In this document: piece after piece, positions 1-10,950 of the stretch | How positions within the stretch are numbered: the stretch's first letter is position 1 | How the letters are laid out: each line of letters begins with the position of its first letter | NCBI RefSeq assembly: GCF_000400995.2 | Contig: NZ_DF238912.1 | Coordinates: forward strand, 1-64,000 | Length of the DNA stretch: 64,000 bases | Source: Acidovorax sp. MR-S7 | GTDB taxonomy: Bacteria; Pseudomonadota; Gammaproteobacteria; Burkholderiales; Burkholderiaceae_C | Direction: 5' to 3' | Notes under the pieces: model-generated | Told to the model about the DNA's origin: nothing | Databases searched by the model: none | Seen by the model: only the letters and a program-made list of their open reading frames with translations | Made by a program: the position numbers and the translations under genes

Positions 1-67
1 CATGGCAAACCCACTCCGTCAACGCGTTGGCCCACATACTACCAACACAGATTTGTGACAGAGCCAT

Positions 68-95
68 AAAAAAAGCCGCTTTCAGCGAAAGCGGC
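68..95 (-). terminator. Rho-independent terminator of tRNA-Leu
   Basis: A 9-bp perfect stem (75-83 with 87-95, arms GCCGCTTTC and GAAAGCGGC) encloses a 3-base loop. On the minus strand it is followed by seven T (68-74). It lies about 37 bases past the 3' end of the tRNA gene, in the tRNA's direction of transcription, so it most likely ends the tRNA transcript. Bases 1-67 show nothing I can identify. Confidence 0.8.
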
Positions 96-131
96 CTTTT
101 GTAGGAAACCCTGGCGGGTTCTCGTTAAACT

Positions 132-216
<85 letters not shown>

Positions 217-234
217 ATTTCAGGAAAGACAGAG

Positions 235-240
235 ATTGTA
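235..240 (-). promoter_or_regulatory. Possible -10 box of tRNA-Leu
   Basis: On the minus strand TACAAT lies 18 bases upstream of the mature tRNA 5' end, a reasonable distance for a short leader. I see no good -35 hexamer 17 bases further up. The box overlaps the probable TTG start codon of rnr on the other strand. TACAAT is also the -10 proposed upstream of rimP, guaB and sodB in this window. Confidence 0.4.
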
Positions 241-2524
241 TATCAAAAAAAATCACTCCAGTGCACCCGCGCCGCAGCTCTCGTTGGATGAGATCGAAGG
301 CAGCGTGCAGGGGCACCGGGACGGGCACGGTTTTGTCCTGCGCGACGACGGGCAGGCCGATATCTACCTGCCTCCCAACGAGATGCGCGCCGTGCTGCAC
401 AAGGACCGCGTGCGCGTGCGCATCGTGCGCCACGACCGCCGGGGCCGGCCCGAGGGCCGCGTGGTCGAGATCGTCGAGCGGCTGCCCCAGCCCATCATCG
501 GCCGCCTGCTGCAGGAAAGCGGCGTGTGGCTGGTGGCGCCGGAGGATAAGCGCTACGGCCAGGACGTGCTGATTCCCAAAGGCGCCACCGGCGCGGCGAC
601 GCCCGGCCAGGTGGTCGTGGTCGAGCTGACCGAGCCGCCCGCCTTGTTCGGCCAGCCCGTGGGCCGGGTGGTCGAAGTGCTGGGCGAGGTGGACGACCCC
701 GGCATGGAGGTGGAGATCGCGGTGCGCAAGTACGGCGTGCCGCACGAATTCTCCGAAGCCTGCCTGGCCGAGACCAAGGCGCTGCCCGACAAGGTGCGCG
801 CCAAGGACAAGCGCCAGCGCGTGGACCTGACGGACGTGCCGCTGGTCACCATCGACGGCGAGGACGCGCGCGACTTCGACGACGCCGTGTACTGCGAGCC
901 GGCGCGCGTGGGCCGCGGCAAGGGCTGGCGCCTGCTGGTGGCCATCGCCGACGTGAGCCATTACGTGGAGACGGGCAGCGCGATCGACGTGGATGCCTAC
1001 GACCGCGCCACCAGCGTGTACTTTCCCCGGCGCGTCATTCCCATGCTGCCGGAGAAGCTCTCCAACGGCCTGTGCTCGCTGAACCCGCACGTCGAGCGCC
1101 TGTGCATGGTCTGCGACATGCTGGTGACGGCCAAGGGTGAGATCCACGCCTACCAGTTCTACCCGGCAGTGATGCTCAGCCACGCCCGGTTCACCTACAA
1201 CGAGGTGGCCGCCATCCTGGCCAACACCCGCGGGCCGGAGGCCAGCCGCTACAAGGAGCGCGTGGACAACCTGCTGCACCTGCACGACGTGTACCGCGCA
1301 CTGCTCGGGGCGCGCCAGACGCGCGGCGCGGTGGACTTCGAGACCACGGAGACGCAGATCGTCTGCGACGACAACGGCCGCATCGAGCGCATCGTGCCGC
1401 GCGTGCGCACCGAGGCCCACCGGCTGATCGAGGAGGCCATGCTGGCGGCCAACGTCTGCAGCGCGGACTTCATCGGGCAGGCTGACCGCCCCGGCCTGTA
1501 CCGCGTGCACGAAGGCCCCACGCCGGAAAAGCAGGACATCCTGCGCTCCTACCTCAAGGCCATGGGCGTGGGCATGACGATCGGGGACGACCCGCGTCCG
1601 TCGGAGTTCCAGGCCATCGCCGATGCGACCAAGGAGCGGCCCGACGCGCAGCAGATCCACACCATGCTGCTGCGCTCCATGCAGCAGGCGATCTACACGC
1701 CCGTCAACAGCGGGCACTTCGGGCTGGCCTTCGAGGCCTACACGCACTTCACCAGCCCCATCCGCCGCTACCCCGACCTGCTGGTGCACCGCGTCATCAA
1801 GTCCGTCCTGGGCAAGAGCCGCTACGTGCTGCCCCAGCTGCCCACGCCGGGCGAGGCGCAGTTCAAGCTGGCCAAGCGCCTGGCGGCCTCCAAGGCGTCG
1901 GACGGCGCCAAGCCGCCGCGCGGCAAGGCAGCGGGCAGCAGCCGCGAGATCGAGGCATGGGAGGCCGCCGGCCTGCACTGCAGCGCCAACGAGCGCCGCG
2001 CCGACGAAGCCAGCCGCGACGTGGAGGCCTGGCTCAAGTGCCAGTACATGCGCGAGCACCTGGGCGAGGAGTACAGCGGCGTCGTGAGCGCGGCGACCAG
2101 CTTCGGCATCTTCGTCACCCTGGATGCGCTGTACGTCGAGGGCCTGGTGCACATCACCGAGCTGGGCGGCGAATACTTCAAGTTCGACGAGGCGCGCCAG
2201 GAGCTGCGGGGCGAGCGCACCGGCATCCGCTATTCCATCGGCACGCGCGTGCGCGTGCAGGTCAGCCGCGTGGACCTGGACGGGCGCAAGATCGACTTCC
2301 GCCTCGTGCGCGACGAGATGGACGGCATGCCTGCCAAGCCCGGCAAGGCCGCGAAAGGGCGAGAATCGCCCGTGCGCGCTCCGGTGGACGATGCCAGGGC
2401 GCCCGCCCCGGCGCGCGCGCAGGCCCGTAGCGGCGCACGCGGCAAGGCGGACAAGCCCCCCGGCCGCAAGCCCGAAGCCGGAAAGGCCGGCCGCGGCGGC
2501 AAGGGCCGCCGCTCGCGCGGCTGA
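236..2524 (+). CDS. rnr: Ribonuclease R (3'-5' exoribonuclease)
   Basis: A processive hydrolytic 3'-5' exoribonuclease that degrades structured RNA and takes part in rRNA and tmRNA quality control. The order is N-terminal cold-shock/OB domains, then an RNB catalytic domain with the metal-binding run [11 protein letters not shown] near residues 208-218 and the late signature [16 protein letters not shown]. An S1 domain follows from about residue 611, and then a Lys/Arg/Gly/Pro-rich tail of about 50 residues. I chose the TTG at 236 because AGGA lies about 10 bases upstream; extending further would read through the antisense tRNA. This gives 762 aa, normal for the family. The start codon is the least certain part. 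Confidence 0.93.
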   Translation: MYIKKNHSSAPAPQLSLDEIEGSVQGHRDGHGFVLRDDGQADIYLPPNEMRAVLHKDRVRVRIVRHDRRGRPEGRVVEIVERLPQPIIGRLLQESGVWLVAPEDKRYGQDVLIPKGATGAATPGQVVVVELTEPPALFGQPVGRVVEVLGEVDDPGMEVEIAVRKYGVPHEFSEACLAETKALPDKVRAKDKRQRVDLTDVPLVTIDGEDARDFDDAVYCEPARVGRGKGWRLLVAIADVSHYVETGSAIDVDAYDRATSVYFPRRVIPMLPEKLSNGLCSLNPHVERLCMVCDMLVTAKGEIHAYQFYPAVMLSHARFTYNEVAAILANTRGPEASRYKERVDNLLHLHDVYRALLGARQTRGAVDFETTETQIVCDDNGRIERIVPRVRTEAHRLIEEAMLAANVCSADFIGQADRPGLYRVHEGPTPEKQDILRSYLKAMGVGMTIGDDPRPSEFQAIADATKERPDAQQIHTMLLRSMQQAIYTPVNSGHFGLAFEAYTHFTSPIRRYPDLLVHRVIKSVLGKSRYVLPQLPTPGEAQFKLAKRLAASKASDGAKPPRGKAAGSSREIEAWEAAGLHCSANERRADEASRDVEAWLKCQYMREHLGEEYSGVVSAATSFGIFVTLDALYVEGLVHITELGGEYFKFDEARQELRGERTGIRYSIGTRVRVQVSRVDLDGRKIDFRLVRDEMDGMPAKPGKAAKGRESPVRAPVDDARAPAPARAQARSGARGKADKPPGRKPEAGKAGRGGKGRRSRG

Positions 2525-2588
2525 GCCTTCTGCGCCTTGCGGGCGCTGCCCGCATCCCCACCACCCTTTGAGAACAAGAGGCATCGCC

Positions 2589-3344
2589 ATGAGTGAGACT
2601 TCCAAAATCGCCATCGTCACGGGCGCCGGCACCGGCATCGGCAAGGCGGCTGCGCTGGCCCTGCTGGGCAACGGCTGGACCGTGGCATTGGCCGGCCGCC
2701 GCGAGCAGCCGCTGCTGGACGCTGCGGCCGAATCGGGCGCCGGGCCGCGTGCCCTGGCCGTGCCCACCGACGTGTCGGACCCGCAGGCCGTGCGCAGCCT
2801 GTTCGACCAGGTGGTGGAGCGCTTCGGCCGCGTGGACCTGCTGTTCAACAACGCCGGTGTGGGCGCCCCCGCCGTCCCCCTGGAAGACCTGCCGGTGGAG
2901 CAGTGGAAGAACGTGGTGGACATCAACCTGAACGGCATGTTCTATTGCATCCAGAACGCCTTCCGTGTGATGAAGGCGCAGGCGCCGCGCGGCGGGCGCA
3001 TCATCAACAACGGCTCCATCTCCGCCCACACGCCGCGCCCCAATTCCATCGCCTACACCGCCACCAAGCACGCAGTGATGGGCATGACGAAGACGGCCTC
3101 GCTCGACGGGCGCAAGTACGACATCGCCGTGGGCCAGATCGACGTGGGCAACGCGGGTACGGAACTGGCCCAGCGCATGACCCAGGGCGTGATGCAGGCG
3201 CACGGCGCCGTCGCACCCGAGCCGCTGATGGACGTGAACATCGTCGGGCAGTCGGTGCTCTACATGGCCAACCTGCCGCTCGAAGCCAACGTGATGTTCC
3301 ACACCGTCATGGCCACGAAGATGCCGTTCGCCGGACGCGGATGA
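2589..3344 (+). CDS. Short-chain dehydrogenase/reductase (SDR)
   Basis: A classical SDR of 251 aa with a Rossmann fold. The cofactor motif TGAGTGIG is at residues 11-18, NNAG at 87-90, catalytic Ser143, and the YxxxK pair is Tyr156 and Lys160. The substrate cannot be read from sequence. AAGAGG upstream serves as the ribosome site. The stop codon overlaps the ATG of a diheme cytochrome c (ATGA), so the SDR is probably translated with the cytochromes and thioredoxin-like protein that follow. That context suggests oxidation of an alcohol or aldehyde, but a cytoplasmic NAD(P) enzyme would not pass electrons directly to periplasmic cytochromes. Confidence 0.85.
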   Translation: MSETSKIAIVTGAGTGIGKAAALALLGNGWTVALAGRREQPLLDAAAESGAGPRALAVPTDVSDPQAVRSLFDQVVERFGRVDLLFNNAGVGAPAVPLEDLPVEQWKNVVDINLNGMFYCIQNAFRVMKAQAPRGGRIINNGSISAHTPRPNSIAYTATKHAVMGMTKTASLDGRKYDIAVGQIDVGNAGTELAQRMTQGVMQAHGAVAPEPLMDVNIVGQSVLYMANLPLEANVMFHTVMATKMPFAGRG

Positions 3345-4075
3345 GCGCGCTCCTCCGGGCGCTGGCGGTGTGGGCCGCCATTCTGGCGCCGTCTGCCTGG
3401 GCGGCCGATGCGGACCATCCTCCCGTGGAGTCGATGGCATCGCGCGTGCTGGCATGTACCGCGTGCCACGGGCGCGAAGGGCGGGCCACGCCGGGCGGCT
3501 ATTTCCCGCGCATCGCGGGCAAGCCCGCAGGCTATCTCTACCACCAGCTGCTCAACTTCCGCGACGGGCGGCGCAGCTACCCTCCCATGTCGTACCTGCT
3601 GGAGCACCTGACGGACGACTACCTGCGCGAGGTCGCGGAGCATTTCGCCGCGCTGGACCTGCCTTATGCGCCGCCCCAGCCTGCGCAGGCCCCTGCCGCC
3701 GTGCTGCAGCGGGGGCGCGCGCTCGTGCTGCAGGGCGATGCCGGGCGCGACCTCCCGGCCTGCGTGCACTGCCATGGAGAGTCTTTGACCGGCGTGGCGC
3801 CGTTCATTCCCGGCCTGCTGGGCCTGTCGCGTGACTATGTGAACAGCCAATTGGGTGCTTGGCAGACCGGCCAGCGGCGCGCGCAGGCGCCCGACTGCAT
3901 GGCGCAAGTGGCCCGGCAGCTCTCGGTGGAAGACGTGAGCGCCGTGTCCGCATGGCTGGCCTCCCAGCCTGTGCCTGCGCAGGGGCGGCCGGCTACTGCG
4001 CTGGCGATGCGGCTGCCGTTGCCCTGCGGCGGCGTGCCGCAGCAGCCGCAAGCGGCGGCGGGAGGTGTGCGATGA
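3341..4075 (+). CDS. Periplasmic diheme cytochrome c (c4-like)
   Basis: A 244-aa protein with a signal peptide ending near AWA at about residue 21. Two c-type heme sites are present: CTACH at Cys39 and CVHCH at Cys141, each followed by an all-helical cytochrome c fold. Two similar domains of about 100 residues match cytochrome c4-type proteins, which shuttle electrons in the periplasm. It overlaps the SDR upstream and the triheme cytochrome downstream by four bases each, which points to one translationally coupled operon. The natural partner is probably the triheme cytochrome. Confidence 0.88.
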   Translation: MSALLRALAVWAAILAPSAWAADADHPPVESMASRVLACTACHGREGRATPGGYFPRIAGKPAGYLYHQLLNFRDGRRSYPPMSYLLEHLTDDYLREVAEHFAALDLPYAPPQPAQAPAAVLQRGRALVLQGDAGRDLPACVHCHGESLTGVAPFIPGLLGLSRDYVNSQLGAWQTGQRRAQAPDCMAQVARQLSVEDVSAVSAWLASQPVPAQGRPATALAMRLPLPCGGVPQQPQAAAGGVR

Positions 4076-5355
4076 CGTCCCGCCTCGCGCTCTGGGGGGC
4101 AGGCCTGGCCTGCGCCGTGGCCGTCGCGGCGGCGGGCGTGTGGGCGCTCAACCGCCTCGATGAGGCGCCTCTGCCCGCGCAGGACGCGCCCGCGTCCTCG
4201 GCGCCCGAAACCATCGCGCGGGGGGAATACTTGGCGCGTGCGGGCAATTGCATCTCCTGCCATACGAGCCCGGGAGGCGCCGCCTTCGCGGGCGGGCGGG
4301 CGATCGACACGCCCTTCGGCTCCATCTACGCTTCCAACCTGACGCCGCACGATGCCACGGGCATCGGCCGGTGGACGTCTTCCGAATTCTGGCGCGCACT
4401 GCACAACGGCCGTTCGCGCGACGGCCGCCTGCTGTACCCCGCGTTTCCCTATCCCAACTACACGCGCGTGACGCGCGAGGACTCGGACGCCATCTTCAGC
4501 TATCTGCGCAGCCTCGCGCCGGTCGAGCAGCCCAGCCCTGCGCATGCGCTGCGGTTCCCGTACAACACGCAGGCCGCGCTGGCGGTCTGGCGGGCATTGT
4601 TCTTCCGTCCCGGCGTGCTGGACGCGCAGCCCGGGCAAACCGAAGAATGGAACCGCGGTGCCTACCTGGTCCAGGGATTGGGCCATTGCGCTGCATGCCA
4701 CACGCCGCGCAACGCCCTGGGTGCCACGCGCGAGGGGGCGGCCTTCCAGGGCGGGCTGATGCCGGTGCAGAACTGGTATGCCCCTGCACTGAATTCCGCG
4801 CGCGAGGCCGGGCTGGCGGCGTGGCCGCTGGAGGATGCCGTAGCGCTGCTCAAGACCGGCGTGTCTCCCCGGGCGGCCGTTTCCGGCCCCATGGCGGAGG
4901 TGGTGTTCCGCAGCCTGCAGTACCTGAGCGAGGAGGACCTGCGTGCCATGGCCACCTATTTGCGTGGCTTGCCGCAGGCGCAGGACGCGCCCCTGCCGGT
5001 GGCCAGGCCATCGCAGAAGGTCATGGAGCGTGGCGAGCAGGTGTATGCGCAGCACTGTGCGCAATGCCACGGCCGGCAGGGGGAGGGGAGCACTGGCGCA
5101 TTTCCCGCGCTGGCCGGCAACCGCGCGGTGGAGATGCCAGAAACCGTCAACCTGGTGCGCGTGCTGCTGCAAGGCGGTTACCTGCCGGCCACCCAGGGCA
5201 ACCCGCGTCCCCATGGCATGCCGCCTTTCATGCACAGCCTGGGCGACGAGGACATGGCCGCGGTGCTTTCCTACATCCGCGCAGCCTGGGGCAACCAGGG
5301 CTCCAGGGTGGATACCATTGACGTCCACCGCGGCCGGGAGCGGCGCGGCCATTGA
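4072..5355 (+). CDS. Triheme cytochrome c, dehydrogenase subunit type
   Basis: A 427-aa protein with one N-terminal hydrophobic segment (about residues 7-25) and three heme-binding motifs: CISCH (Cys60), CAACH (Cys206) and CAQCH (Cys329). The three-domain layout is that of the cytochrome subunit of membrane-bound alcohol or gluconate dehydrogenases, which passes electrons to ubiquinone. No flavoprotein or PQQ catalytic subunit is adjacent, so its dehydrogenase is encoded elsewhere or it works with the diheme cytochrome. A clear GGAGG lies 7 bases before the ATG, and the start overlaps the previous stop. Confidence 0.87.
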   Translation: MTSRLALWGAGLACAVAVAAAGVWALNRLDEAPLPAQDAPASSAPETIARGEYLARAGNCISCHTSPGGAAFAGGRAIDTPFGSIYASNLTPHDATGIGRWTSSEFWRALHNGRSRDGRLLYPAFPYPNYTRVTREDSDAIFSYLRSLAPVEQPSPAHALRFPYNTQAALAVWRALFFRPGVLDAQPGQTEEWNRGAYLVQGLGHCAACHTPRNALGATREGAAFQGGLMPVQNWYAPALNSAREAGLAAWPLEDAVALLKTGVSPRAAVSGPMAEVVFRSLQYLSEEDLRAMATYLRGLPQAQDAPLPVARPSQKVMERGEQVYAQHCAQCHGRQGEGSTGAFPALAGNRAVEMPETVNLVRVLLQGGYLPATQGNPRPHGMPPFMHSLGDEDMAAVLSYIRAAWGNQGSRVDTIDVHRGRERRGH

Positions 5356-5759
5356 CATCGAGCACCTCCTCCATGGGCCCACCTGCCGAACCGAATGCGA
5401 CGACCCCTGCCTCTTCCATGCGGGAAGGGTTGTGGGTCATCTGCCTGTGCGCGCAGTGGTGCGACGTGTGCCGCCAGTACCGTGCCGGTTTCGAGGCCCT
5501 GGCCCGCGAGTGGCCCGGGGCCCGGTTCCTGTGGGTGGACGTGGAGGACGAGGAGGGCGTCGTCGGCGACGTGGACGTGGAGACTTTCCCCACGCTCCTG
5601 ATCGGCGACGGCCGGGGCGTGCGCTTCCTGGGGCCTCTGCTGCCGCAGGCCGGCGTGCTGGGGCGGCTGCTGCAAGGGCTCGGCAGCAAAGGGTTTTCCC
5701 CTGTGGCGGACGGGCCGGCGGAAGCGCTGTTGCGGCGCATTGTTGCCAGCCGCGCTTGA
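5352..5759 (+). CDS. Thioredoxin-like protein
   Basis: About 135 aa with a thioredoxin fold: beta strand, then WCDVC (Trp36 in this frame), and a later TFPT motif holding the cis-proline of thioredoxins. I see no signal peptide or membrane segment, so it is probably cytoplasmic. The TTG at 5352 overlaps the stop of the triheme cytochrome gene (TTGA) and has GGGAG upstream. An ATG at 5373 is possible but has no visible ribosome site. A role in thiol redox for cytochrome c assembly is a guess from context. Confidence 0.75.
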   Translation: MTSSTSSMGPPAEPNATTPASSMREGLWVICLCAQWCDVCRQYRAGFEALAREWPGARFLWVDVEDEEGVVGDVDVETFPTLLIGDGRGVRFLGPLLPQAGVLGRLLQGLGSKGFSPVADGPAEALLRRIVASRA

Positions 5760-5783
5760 ATGCAAGATGCGTGCCGCGATCCT

Positions 5784-5819
5784 TTGCATCGCGGGGCATT
5801 AGCGAGTACAATACTCGCT
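5784..5819 (+). promoter_or_regulatory. Promoter of the rimP-nusA-infB operon, with palindrome
   Basis: TTGCAT (5784-5789) and TACAAT (5807-5812) are separated by exactly 17 bases, a strong sigma-70 arrangement. The -10 is embedded in a perfect 8-3-8 inverted repeat (AGCGAGTA at 5801-5808, TACTCGCT at 5812-5819), which could be an operator or a start-site structure. Transcription would begin near 5819, just before the leader terminator. Confidence 0.7.
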
Positions 5820-5830
5820 TCACGACCAAT

Positions 5831-5859
5831 CGGGCGGGTACCAACCGCCCGTTTTTTTT
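5831..5859 (+). terminator. Leader terminator/attenuator before rimP
   Basis: Arms CGGGCGG (5831-5837) and CCGCCCG (5845-5851) form a strong hairpin followed directly by eight T (5852-5859). It lies only 10-40 bases after the predicted start of the rimP-nusA-infB transcript. It therefore looks like an attenuator rather than the end of the thioredoxin gene's transcript alone. NusA autoregulates its own operon by termination in E. coli, so control by NusA is a reasonable inference. Confidence 0.75.
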
Positions 5860-5942
5860 GGGCGTTTGCTTTTCAGTCCCGGCCGCCACGAAGGCGAGGG
5901 CAGGCCGGGCATTTCATCTGGAATTGGACAGAGCGCACACAC

Positions 5943-6530
5943 GTGGCATTGCAGCAGATTGTTGAACAGACCGTGGCCGGGTTGGGCTATGACCTGGTGG
6001 AGATCGAACGCTCCGCAGGGGGCCTGCTGCGTATCACCATCGACCTCCCGTGGACTCCCGTGCAGGAGGGCGAGCCGCCCGCCGCGGAGCAGTTCATCAC
6101 CGTGGAAGATTGCGAGAAGGTCACGCGCCAGCTCCAGTTCGCGCTGGAGGTCGAGGGCGTGGACTACAAGCGCCTGGAGGTGTCCTCCCCGGGCATCGAC
6201 CGCCTGCTGCGCAACGAGCGCGACTTCGAGCGCTTCGAGGGCGAGATGGTCGACATCACGCTCAAGGCCCCGCTGGGTGCGGCGGCGGGCGGGCAGGTGT
6301 CTGCCAACCGCAAGAAATTCCGGGGCACGCTGGAGCGCGTGCAGGCCGGTGGCTGGCAGGTCGTGTGGAGCGACGAGCCGCCCCCGAAGCCAGGCCAGCG
6401 CGTGAGCAAGAAGCGCGTGCCGCCGCCGCTGCAGGCGCTGGGGTTCACGTTCGACGAGCTGCGCGAGGCGCGGCTGGCGCCCATCGTGGACTTCAAGGGG
6501 CGGGGCGCCAAGCCCGGGACCGAAGGCTGA
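5943..6530 (+). CDS. rimP: Ribosome maturation factor RimP
   Basis: RimP binds the 30S subunit and helps assemble its 3' domain. The N-terminal alpha/beta domain runs to about residue 90 and includes [20 protein letters not shown]-type sequence, with SPGIDR being the family hallmark. A C-terminal SH3-like barrel follows, with a charged insertion and ending in VDFKGRG. The GTG at 5943 gives 195 aa, close to the family length. Its position at the head of the nusA-infB operon is conserved in most proteobacteria. Confidence 0.93.
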   Translation: MALQQIVEQTVAGLGYDLVEIERSAGGLLRITIDLPWTPVQEGEPPAAEQFITVEDCEKVTRQLQFALEVEGVDYKRLEVSSPGIDRLLRNERDFERFEGEMVDITLKAPLGAAAGGQVSANRKKFRGTLERVQAGGWQVVWSDEPPPKPGQRVSKKRVPPPLQALGFTFDELREARLAPIVDFKGRGAKPGTEG

Positions 6531-6600
6531 GAAACCGAACAGTGGGGCCGCCGTGTATGGCCGGGGCCCGCGAGAGATTGAGAAACAGGAGAGTCGTCGC

Positions 6601-8088
6601 ATGAATCGCGAATTGTTGATGTTGGTGGAAGCCATTTCGCGCGAGAAGAACGTCGAGCGCGATGTAGTCTTGGGCGCGGTGGAGTCGGCGCTGGCGCAGG
6701 CCACGAAGAAGCTGTACCAGGGCGAGGTGGACATCCGCGTGGCCATCGACCGCGACAGCGGCGAGTACGAGACTTTCCGCCGCTGGCTGGTGGTGCCCGA
6801 CGACGCGGGCCTGCAGAACCCCGACGCCGAAGAACTGCTGATGGATGCGCAGGAGCGCGTCCCCGACATCGAGGTGGGCGAATACATCGAGGAATCGGTG
6901 GAGTCCGTGCCCATCGGCCGCATCGGCGCAATGGCCGCCAAGCAGGTGATCCTGCAGAAGATCCGCGACGCCGAGCGCGAGATGCTGCTCAACGACTTCA
7001 TGAGCCGTGGGGAGAGGATCTTCACCGGCACCGTCAAGCGCATGGACAAGGGCGACATCATCGTCGAGTCCGGCCGCGTAGAAGGGCGCCTGCGCCGCAG
7101 CGAGATGATCCCCAAGGAGAACCTGCGTAATGGCGACCGCGTGCGTGCCATGATCATGGAGGTGGACCTGACGCTGCGCGGCGCGCCCATCATCCTGTCG
7201 CGCTCGGCGCCCGAGTTCATGATCGAGCTGTTCCGCAACGAAGTGCCCGAGATCGAGCAGGGCCTGCTGGAGATCAAGAGCTGCGCCCGCGACCCGGGCA
7301 GCCGCGCCAAGATCGCCGTGCTGTCGCACGACAAGCGCGTGGACCCGATCGGCACCTGCGTGGGCGTGCGCGGCACACGCGTGAATGCCGTGACCAACGA
7401 GCTGGCAGGCGAGCGCGTGGACATCGTGCTCTGGTCCGAGGACCCCGCCCAGTTCGTGATCGGCGCGCTGGCGCCGGCCAACGTGTCGTCCATCGTGGTG
7501 GATGAGGAAAAACATGCCATGGACGTGGTGGTGGACGAGGAGAACCTCGCCATCGCCATCGGCCGCGGCGGCCAGAACGTGCGCCTGGCCTCGGACCTCA
7601 CGGGCTGGAAGATCAACATCATGGACGCGGCCGAAAGCGCCCAGAAGCAGGCCGAGGAAACCGACGCGGCCCGCAAGCTGTTCATGGAGAAGCTCGACGT
7701 GGACGAGGAGATCGCCGACATCCTGATCGAGGAAGGCTTCGCCAGCCTCGAGGAGGTGGCCTACGTGCCGCTGCAGGAAATGCTGGAGATCGAGAGCTTC
7801 GACGAAGACACCGTGAACGAGCTGCGCGCCCGCGCCAAGGACGCGCTGTTGACCATGGAAATCGCCCGCGAGGAGAGCATTGGCACCGTCTCCCAGGATC
7901 TGCGCGACCTGGAAGGCCTCAATGCCGAGCTGATCGCCAAGCTCGCCGCTGGCGGAGTGCATACGCGTGATGACCTGGCCGATCTGGCCATTGACGAATT
8001 GACCGAACTGACCGGCCAGACCGCCGAGGATGCCAAGGCCTTGATCATGAAGGCGCGTGAGCACTGGTTTGCCGCGGGGCAAGAGTAA
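6601..8088 (+). CDS. nusA: Transcription elongation/termination factor NusA
   Basis: NusA binds RNA polymerase and nascent RNA and modulates pausing, termination and antitermination. The 495-aa protein shows the N-terminal polymerase-binding domain (to about residue 125), an S1 domain (about 135-200, [14 protein letters not shown]), two KH domains (including [12 protein letters not shown] and [14 protein letters not shown]), and two C-terminal acidic helix-hairpin-helix repeats, as in E. coli. ACAGGAGAG precedes the ATG. Confidence 0.97.
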   Translation: MNRELLMLVEAISREKNVERDVVLGAVESALAQATKKLYQGEVDIRVAIDRDSGEYETFRRWLVVPDDAGLQNPDAEELLMDAQERVPDIEVGEYIEESVESVPIGRIGAMAAKQVILQKIRDAEREMLLNDFMSRGERIFTGTVKRMDKGDIIVESGRVEGRLRRSEMIPKENLRNGDRVRAMIMEVDLTLRGAPIILSRSAPEFMIELFRNEVPEIEQGLLEIKSCARDPGSRAKIAVLSHDKRVDPIGTCVGVRGTRVNAVTNELAGERVDIVLWSEDPAQFVIGALAPANVSSIVVDEEKHAMDVVVDEENLAIAIGRGGQNVRLASDLTGWKINIMDAAESAQKQAEETDAARKLFMEKLDVDEEIADILIEEGFASLEEVAYVPLQEMLEIESFDEDTVNELRARAKDALLTMEIAREESIGTVSQDLRDLEGLNAELIAKLAAGGVHTRDDLADLAIDELTELTGQTAEDAKALIMKAREHWFAAGQE

Positions 8089-8112
8089 AGGTCAGGGAGG
8101 TTCGAACTGAAT

Positions 8113-10926
8113 ATGTCGAGTAACACTGTTGCCGAGTTCGCTGCAGAGCTCAAGAAATCGCCTGAAACCCTGCTGGAGCAGCTCAAGTCTGCCGGCGTGG
8201 CCAAGACGTCCGCGGTCGATGCGCTGAATGAGTCCGACAAGCAAAAGCTTCTGGCCTATTTGCAGGCCAGCCACGGTACCGTGGGCGGCGACCGCAAGAA
8301 GATCACCCTGGTGAAGAAGTCCACCAGCGAGATCAAGCAGGCCGACGCCACGGGCAAGGCGCGCACCATCCAGGTGGAAGTGCGCAAGAAGCGCACCTTC
8401 ATCAAGCGCGACGACGCTGCCGAGGCGCCCGAGGCACCCTCCGCCGAGGACCAGGACCTGGTTCGCCGCGAGGAAGAAGCGCGCCAGCAGGCCGAACTGT
8501 TCCGCCGCCAGGAGGAAGAGCTGGCCACACAGCGCCAGGAGCGCGAGGCGCGCGAGCGCCGCGAACGCGAGGCCGAGGAGCGCGCCGCCGCCTATGCGGC
8601 CCAGCAGGCCGAGAAGAAGGCCCAAGAATCCGCCGAGCGCCAGGAAGCGCAGCGCGAAGCCGCCGCCGAGGCCGAGGCACGCAACCAGGCGCAGGCCGAG
8701 GCGCGTGCCAAGGCCGAAGCCGAATCCAAGGCCCGCGCGGCCGAGGATGCGGCGCGCGCGGCCGACCTGGACGAGCGCCGCCGCAGGGCCCTGGCCGAGG
8801 CCGAGGCCATCCGCGCCATGATGGCCGCGCCCAAGAAGGTGCTCGTGGCCAAGAAGCCCGAGGAGGCCAAGCCGGCCGCCAAGGCAGCCACCCCCGCGGC
8901 CGATGCCAAGAAGGGCACGCTGCACAAGCCGGCCACCGGCACGGGCGGCGCCCGCGCGGGCGCGCCTGCCGCTCCGGGCGCGGGCAAGGAAGTGAAGTCC
9001 GCCAAGCTCTCGTCGAGCTGGGCCAACGACACGACCAAGAAGAAGGAAATCAAGACCCGCGGCGACAGCAGCGGCGGGGTGGGGCGCAACAACTGGCGCG
9101 GCGGCCCGCGCGGCCGGCGCGGCAACGACCGCGACGACCAGCGCCAGCAGCAGGCGCCGGCCGAGTTCCGCGCGATCGAGGTGCACGTGCCCGAGACCAT
9201 CACCGTGGCCGAGCTGGCGCACAAGATGGCCATCAAGGCCTCCGAGGTCATCAAGGCGCTCATGAAGATGGGCCAGATGGTCACCATCAACCAGCCGCTG
9301 GACCAGGACACCGCCATGATCGTGGTGGAGGAAATGGGCCACAAGGCCGTGGTCGCCGCGCTGGACGATCCGGAAGCGTTCACCGCCGAGGAAGTCTCCG
9401 GCCACCAGGCAGAGGCCCTGTCGCGCGCGCCTGTGGTCACCGTCATGGGCCACGTGGACCACGGCAAGACCTCGCTGCTGGACTACATCCGCCGCTCCAA
9501 GGTGGCGGCGGGCGAGGCCGGCGGCATCACGCAGCACATCGGCGCTTACCACGTCGAGACGCCGCGCGGCATCGTCACCTTCCTGGACACCCCCGGCCAC
9601 GAGGCCTTCACGGCCATGCGTGCCCGCGGCGCCCAGGCGACCGACATCGTCATCTTGGTGTGCGCAGCCGACGACGGCGTGATGCCCCAGACCAAGGAAG
9701 CCATCAAGCACGCGAAGGCGGCTGGCGTTCCCATCGTCGTGGCCATCACCAAGGCCGACAAGCCCGAAGCGAACCCCGACCGCGTCAAGCAGGAGCTGGT
9801 GGGCGAGCAGGTGGTGCCCGAGGAATACGGCGGCGACTCGCCCTTCGTGGCCGTGTCGTCCAAGACCGGCATGGGCATCGACGAGCTGCTGGAGCAGGTG
9901 CTGCTGCAGGCCGAAGTGCTGGAGCTCAAGGCCCCGGTGGACGCCATGGCCAAGGGCCTGGTCATCGAAGCCCAGCTCGACAAGGGCCGCGGCCCCGTGG
10001 CTACGGTGCTGGTGCAGTCTGGCACGCTCAAGGTGGGCGATGTGGTGCTCGCGGGCCAGACCTTCGGCCGCGTGCGCGCCATGACCGACGAGGACGGCCG
10101 CTCCACCAAGGAAGCCGGCCCCTCGATCCCTGTCGAGATCCAGGGCCTGACCGAGGTGCCCCAGGCGGGCGACGAGTTCATGGTGCTGTCCGACGAGCGC
10201 CGTGCACGGGAGATCGCGACCTACCGCGCGGGCAAGTTCCGCAACACCAAGCTGGCCAGGCAGCAGGCCGCCAAGCTGGAGAACATGTTCGCCGATATGG
10301 CGGCGGGCGAGGTGCAGAACCTGCCCATCATCATCAAGGCGGACGTGCAAGGCTCCCAGGAAGCGCTGGCGCAGTCGCTGCTCAAGCTTTCGACCGACGA
10401 GATCAAGGTCCAGCTCGTGTATGCGGGCGTGGGCGGCATCAGCGAGTCCGACGTGAACCTGGCGATCGCCTCCAAGGCCATCGTGATCGGCTTCAACGTG
10501 CGTGCCGACGCAGGCGCGCGCAAGCTGGCCGAGAGCAACGGCGTGGACCTGCGCTACTACGGCATCATCTACGACGCCGTGGACGAGCTGAAGGTGGCCA
10601 TGTCCGGCATGCTGGCGCCCGAGCAGCGCGAGGAGGTCATCGGCACGGCCGAGATCCGCACGGTGTTCGTGGCCTCCAAGATCGGCACGGTGGCGGGCTC
10701 CTACATCACCTCGGGCATGGTCCATCGCAACGCACGCTTCCGCCTGCTGCGCGACAACGTGGTGGTGTACACGGGCGAGGTCGAATCGCTGCGCCGCATC
10801 AAGGACGACGTCAAGGAAGTCAAGGAAGGCTTCGAGTGCGGTATCAAGCTCAAGAACTACAACGACATCCGCGAGGGTGACCAGCTGGAGTTCTTCGACA
10901 TCAAGGAAATCGCGCGTACGCTGTAA
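8113..10926 (+). CDS. infB: Translation initiation factor IF-2
   Basis: The GTPase that brings fMet-tRNA to the 30S subunit and promotes 70S joining. The 937-aa protein starts with the IF2 N-terminal domain (about residues 1-55). A long charged Ala/Glu/Arg-rich linker follows, with coiled-coil character (about 110-290) and a Gly/Arg-rich patch. The G domain has P-loop GHVDHGKT from Gly446, DTPGHE and TKAD, and then domains II-IV follow. GGGAGG lies about 11 bases upstream. An internal start making a shorter IF2 form is possible but not evident. Confidence 0.98.
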   Translation: MSSNTVAEFAAELKKSPETLLEQLKSAGVAKTSAVDALNESDKQKLLAYLQASHGTVGGDRKKITLVKKSTSEIKQADATGKARTIQVEVRKKRTFIKRDDAAEAPEAPSAEDQDLVRREEEARQQAELFRRQEEELATQRQEREARERREREAEERAAAYAAQQAEKKAQESAERQEAQREAAAEAEARNQAQAEARAKAEAESKARAAEDAARAADLDERRRRALAEAEAIRAMMAAPKKVLVAKKPEEAKPAAKAATPAADAKKGTLHKPATGTGGARAGAPAAPGAGKEVKSAKLSSSWANDTTKKKEIKTRGDSSGGVGRNNWRGGPRGRRGNDRDDQRQQQAPAEFRAIEVHVPETITVAELAHKMAIKASEVIKALMKMGQMVTINQPLDQDTAMIVVEEMGHKAVVAALDDPEAFTAEEVSGHQAEALSRAPVVTVMGHVDHGKTSLLDYIRRSKVAAGEAGGITQHIGAYHVETPRGIVTFLDTPGHEAFTAMRARGAQATDIVILVCAADDGVMPQTKEAIKHAKAAGVPIVVAITKADKPEANPDRVKQELVGEQVVPEEYGGDSPFVAVSSKTGMGIDELLEQVLLQAEVLELKAPVDAMAKGLVIEAQLDKGRGPVATVLVQSGTLKVGDVVLAGQTFGRVRAMTDEDGRSTKEAGPSIPVEIQGLTEVPQAGDEFMVLSDERRAREIATYRAGKFRNTKLARQQAAKLENMFADMAAGEVQNLPIIIKADVQGSQEALAQSLLKLSTDEIKVQLVYAGVGGISESDVNLAIASKAIVIGFNVRADAGARKLAESNGVDLRYYGIIYDAVDELKVAMSGMLAPEQREEVIGTAEIRTVFVASKIGTVAGSYITSGMVHRNARFRLLRDNVVVYTGEVESLRRIKDDVKEVKEGFECGIKLKNYNDIREGDQLEFFDIKEIARTL

Positions 10927-10950
10927 GCAGGACGACGGGAAGGGCACGCT

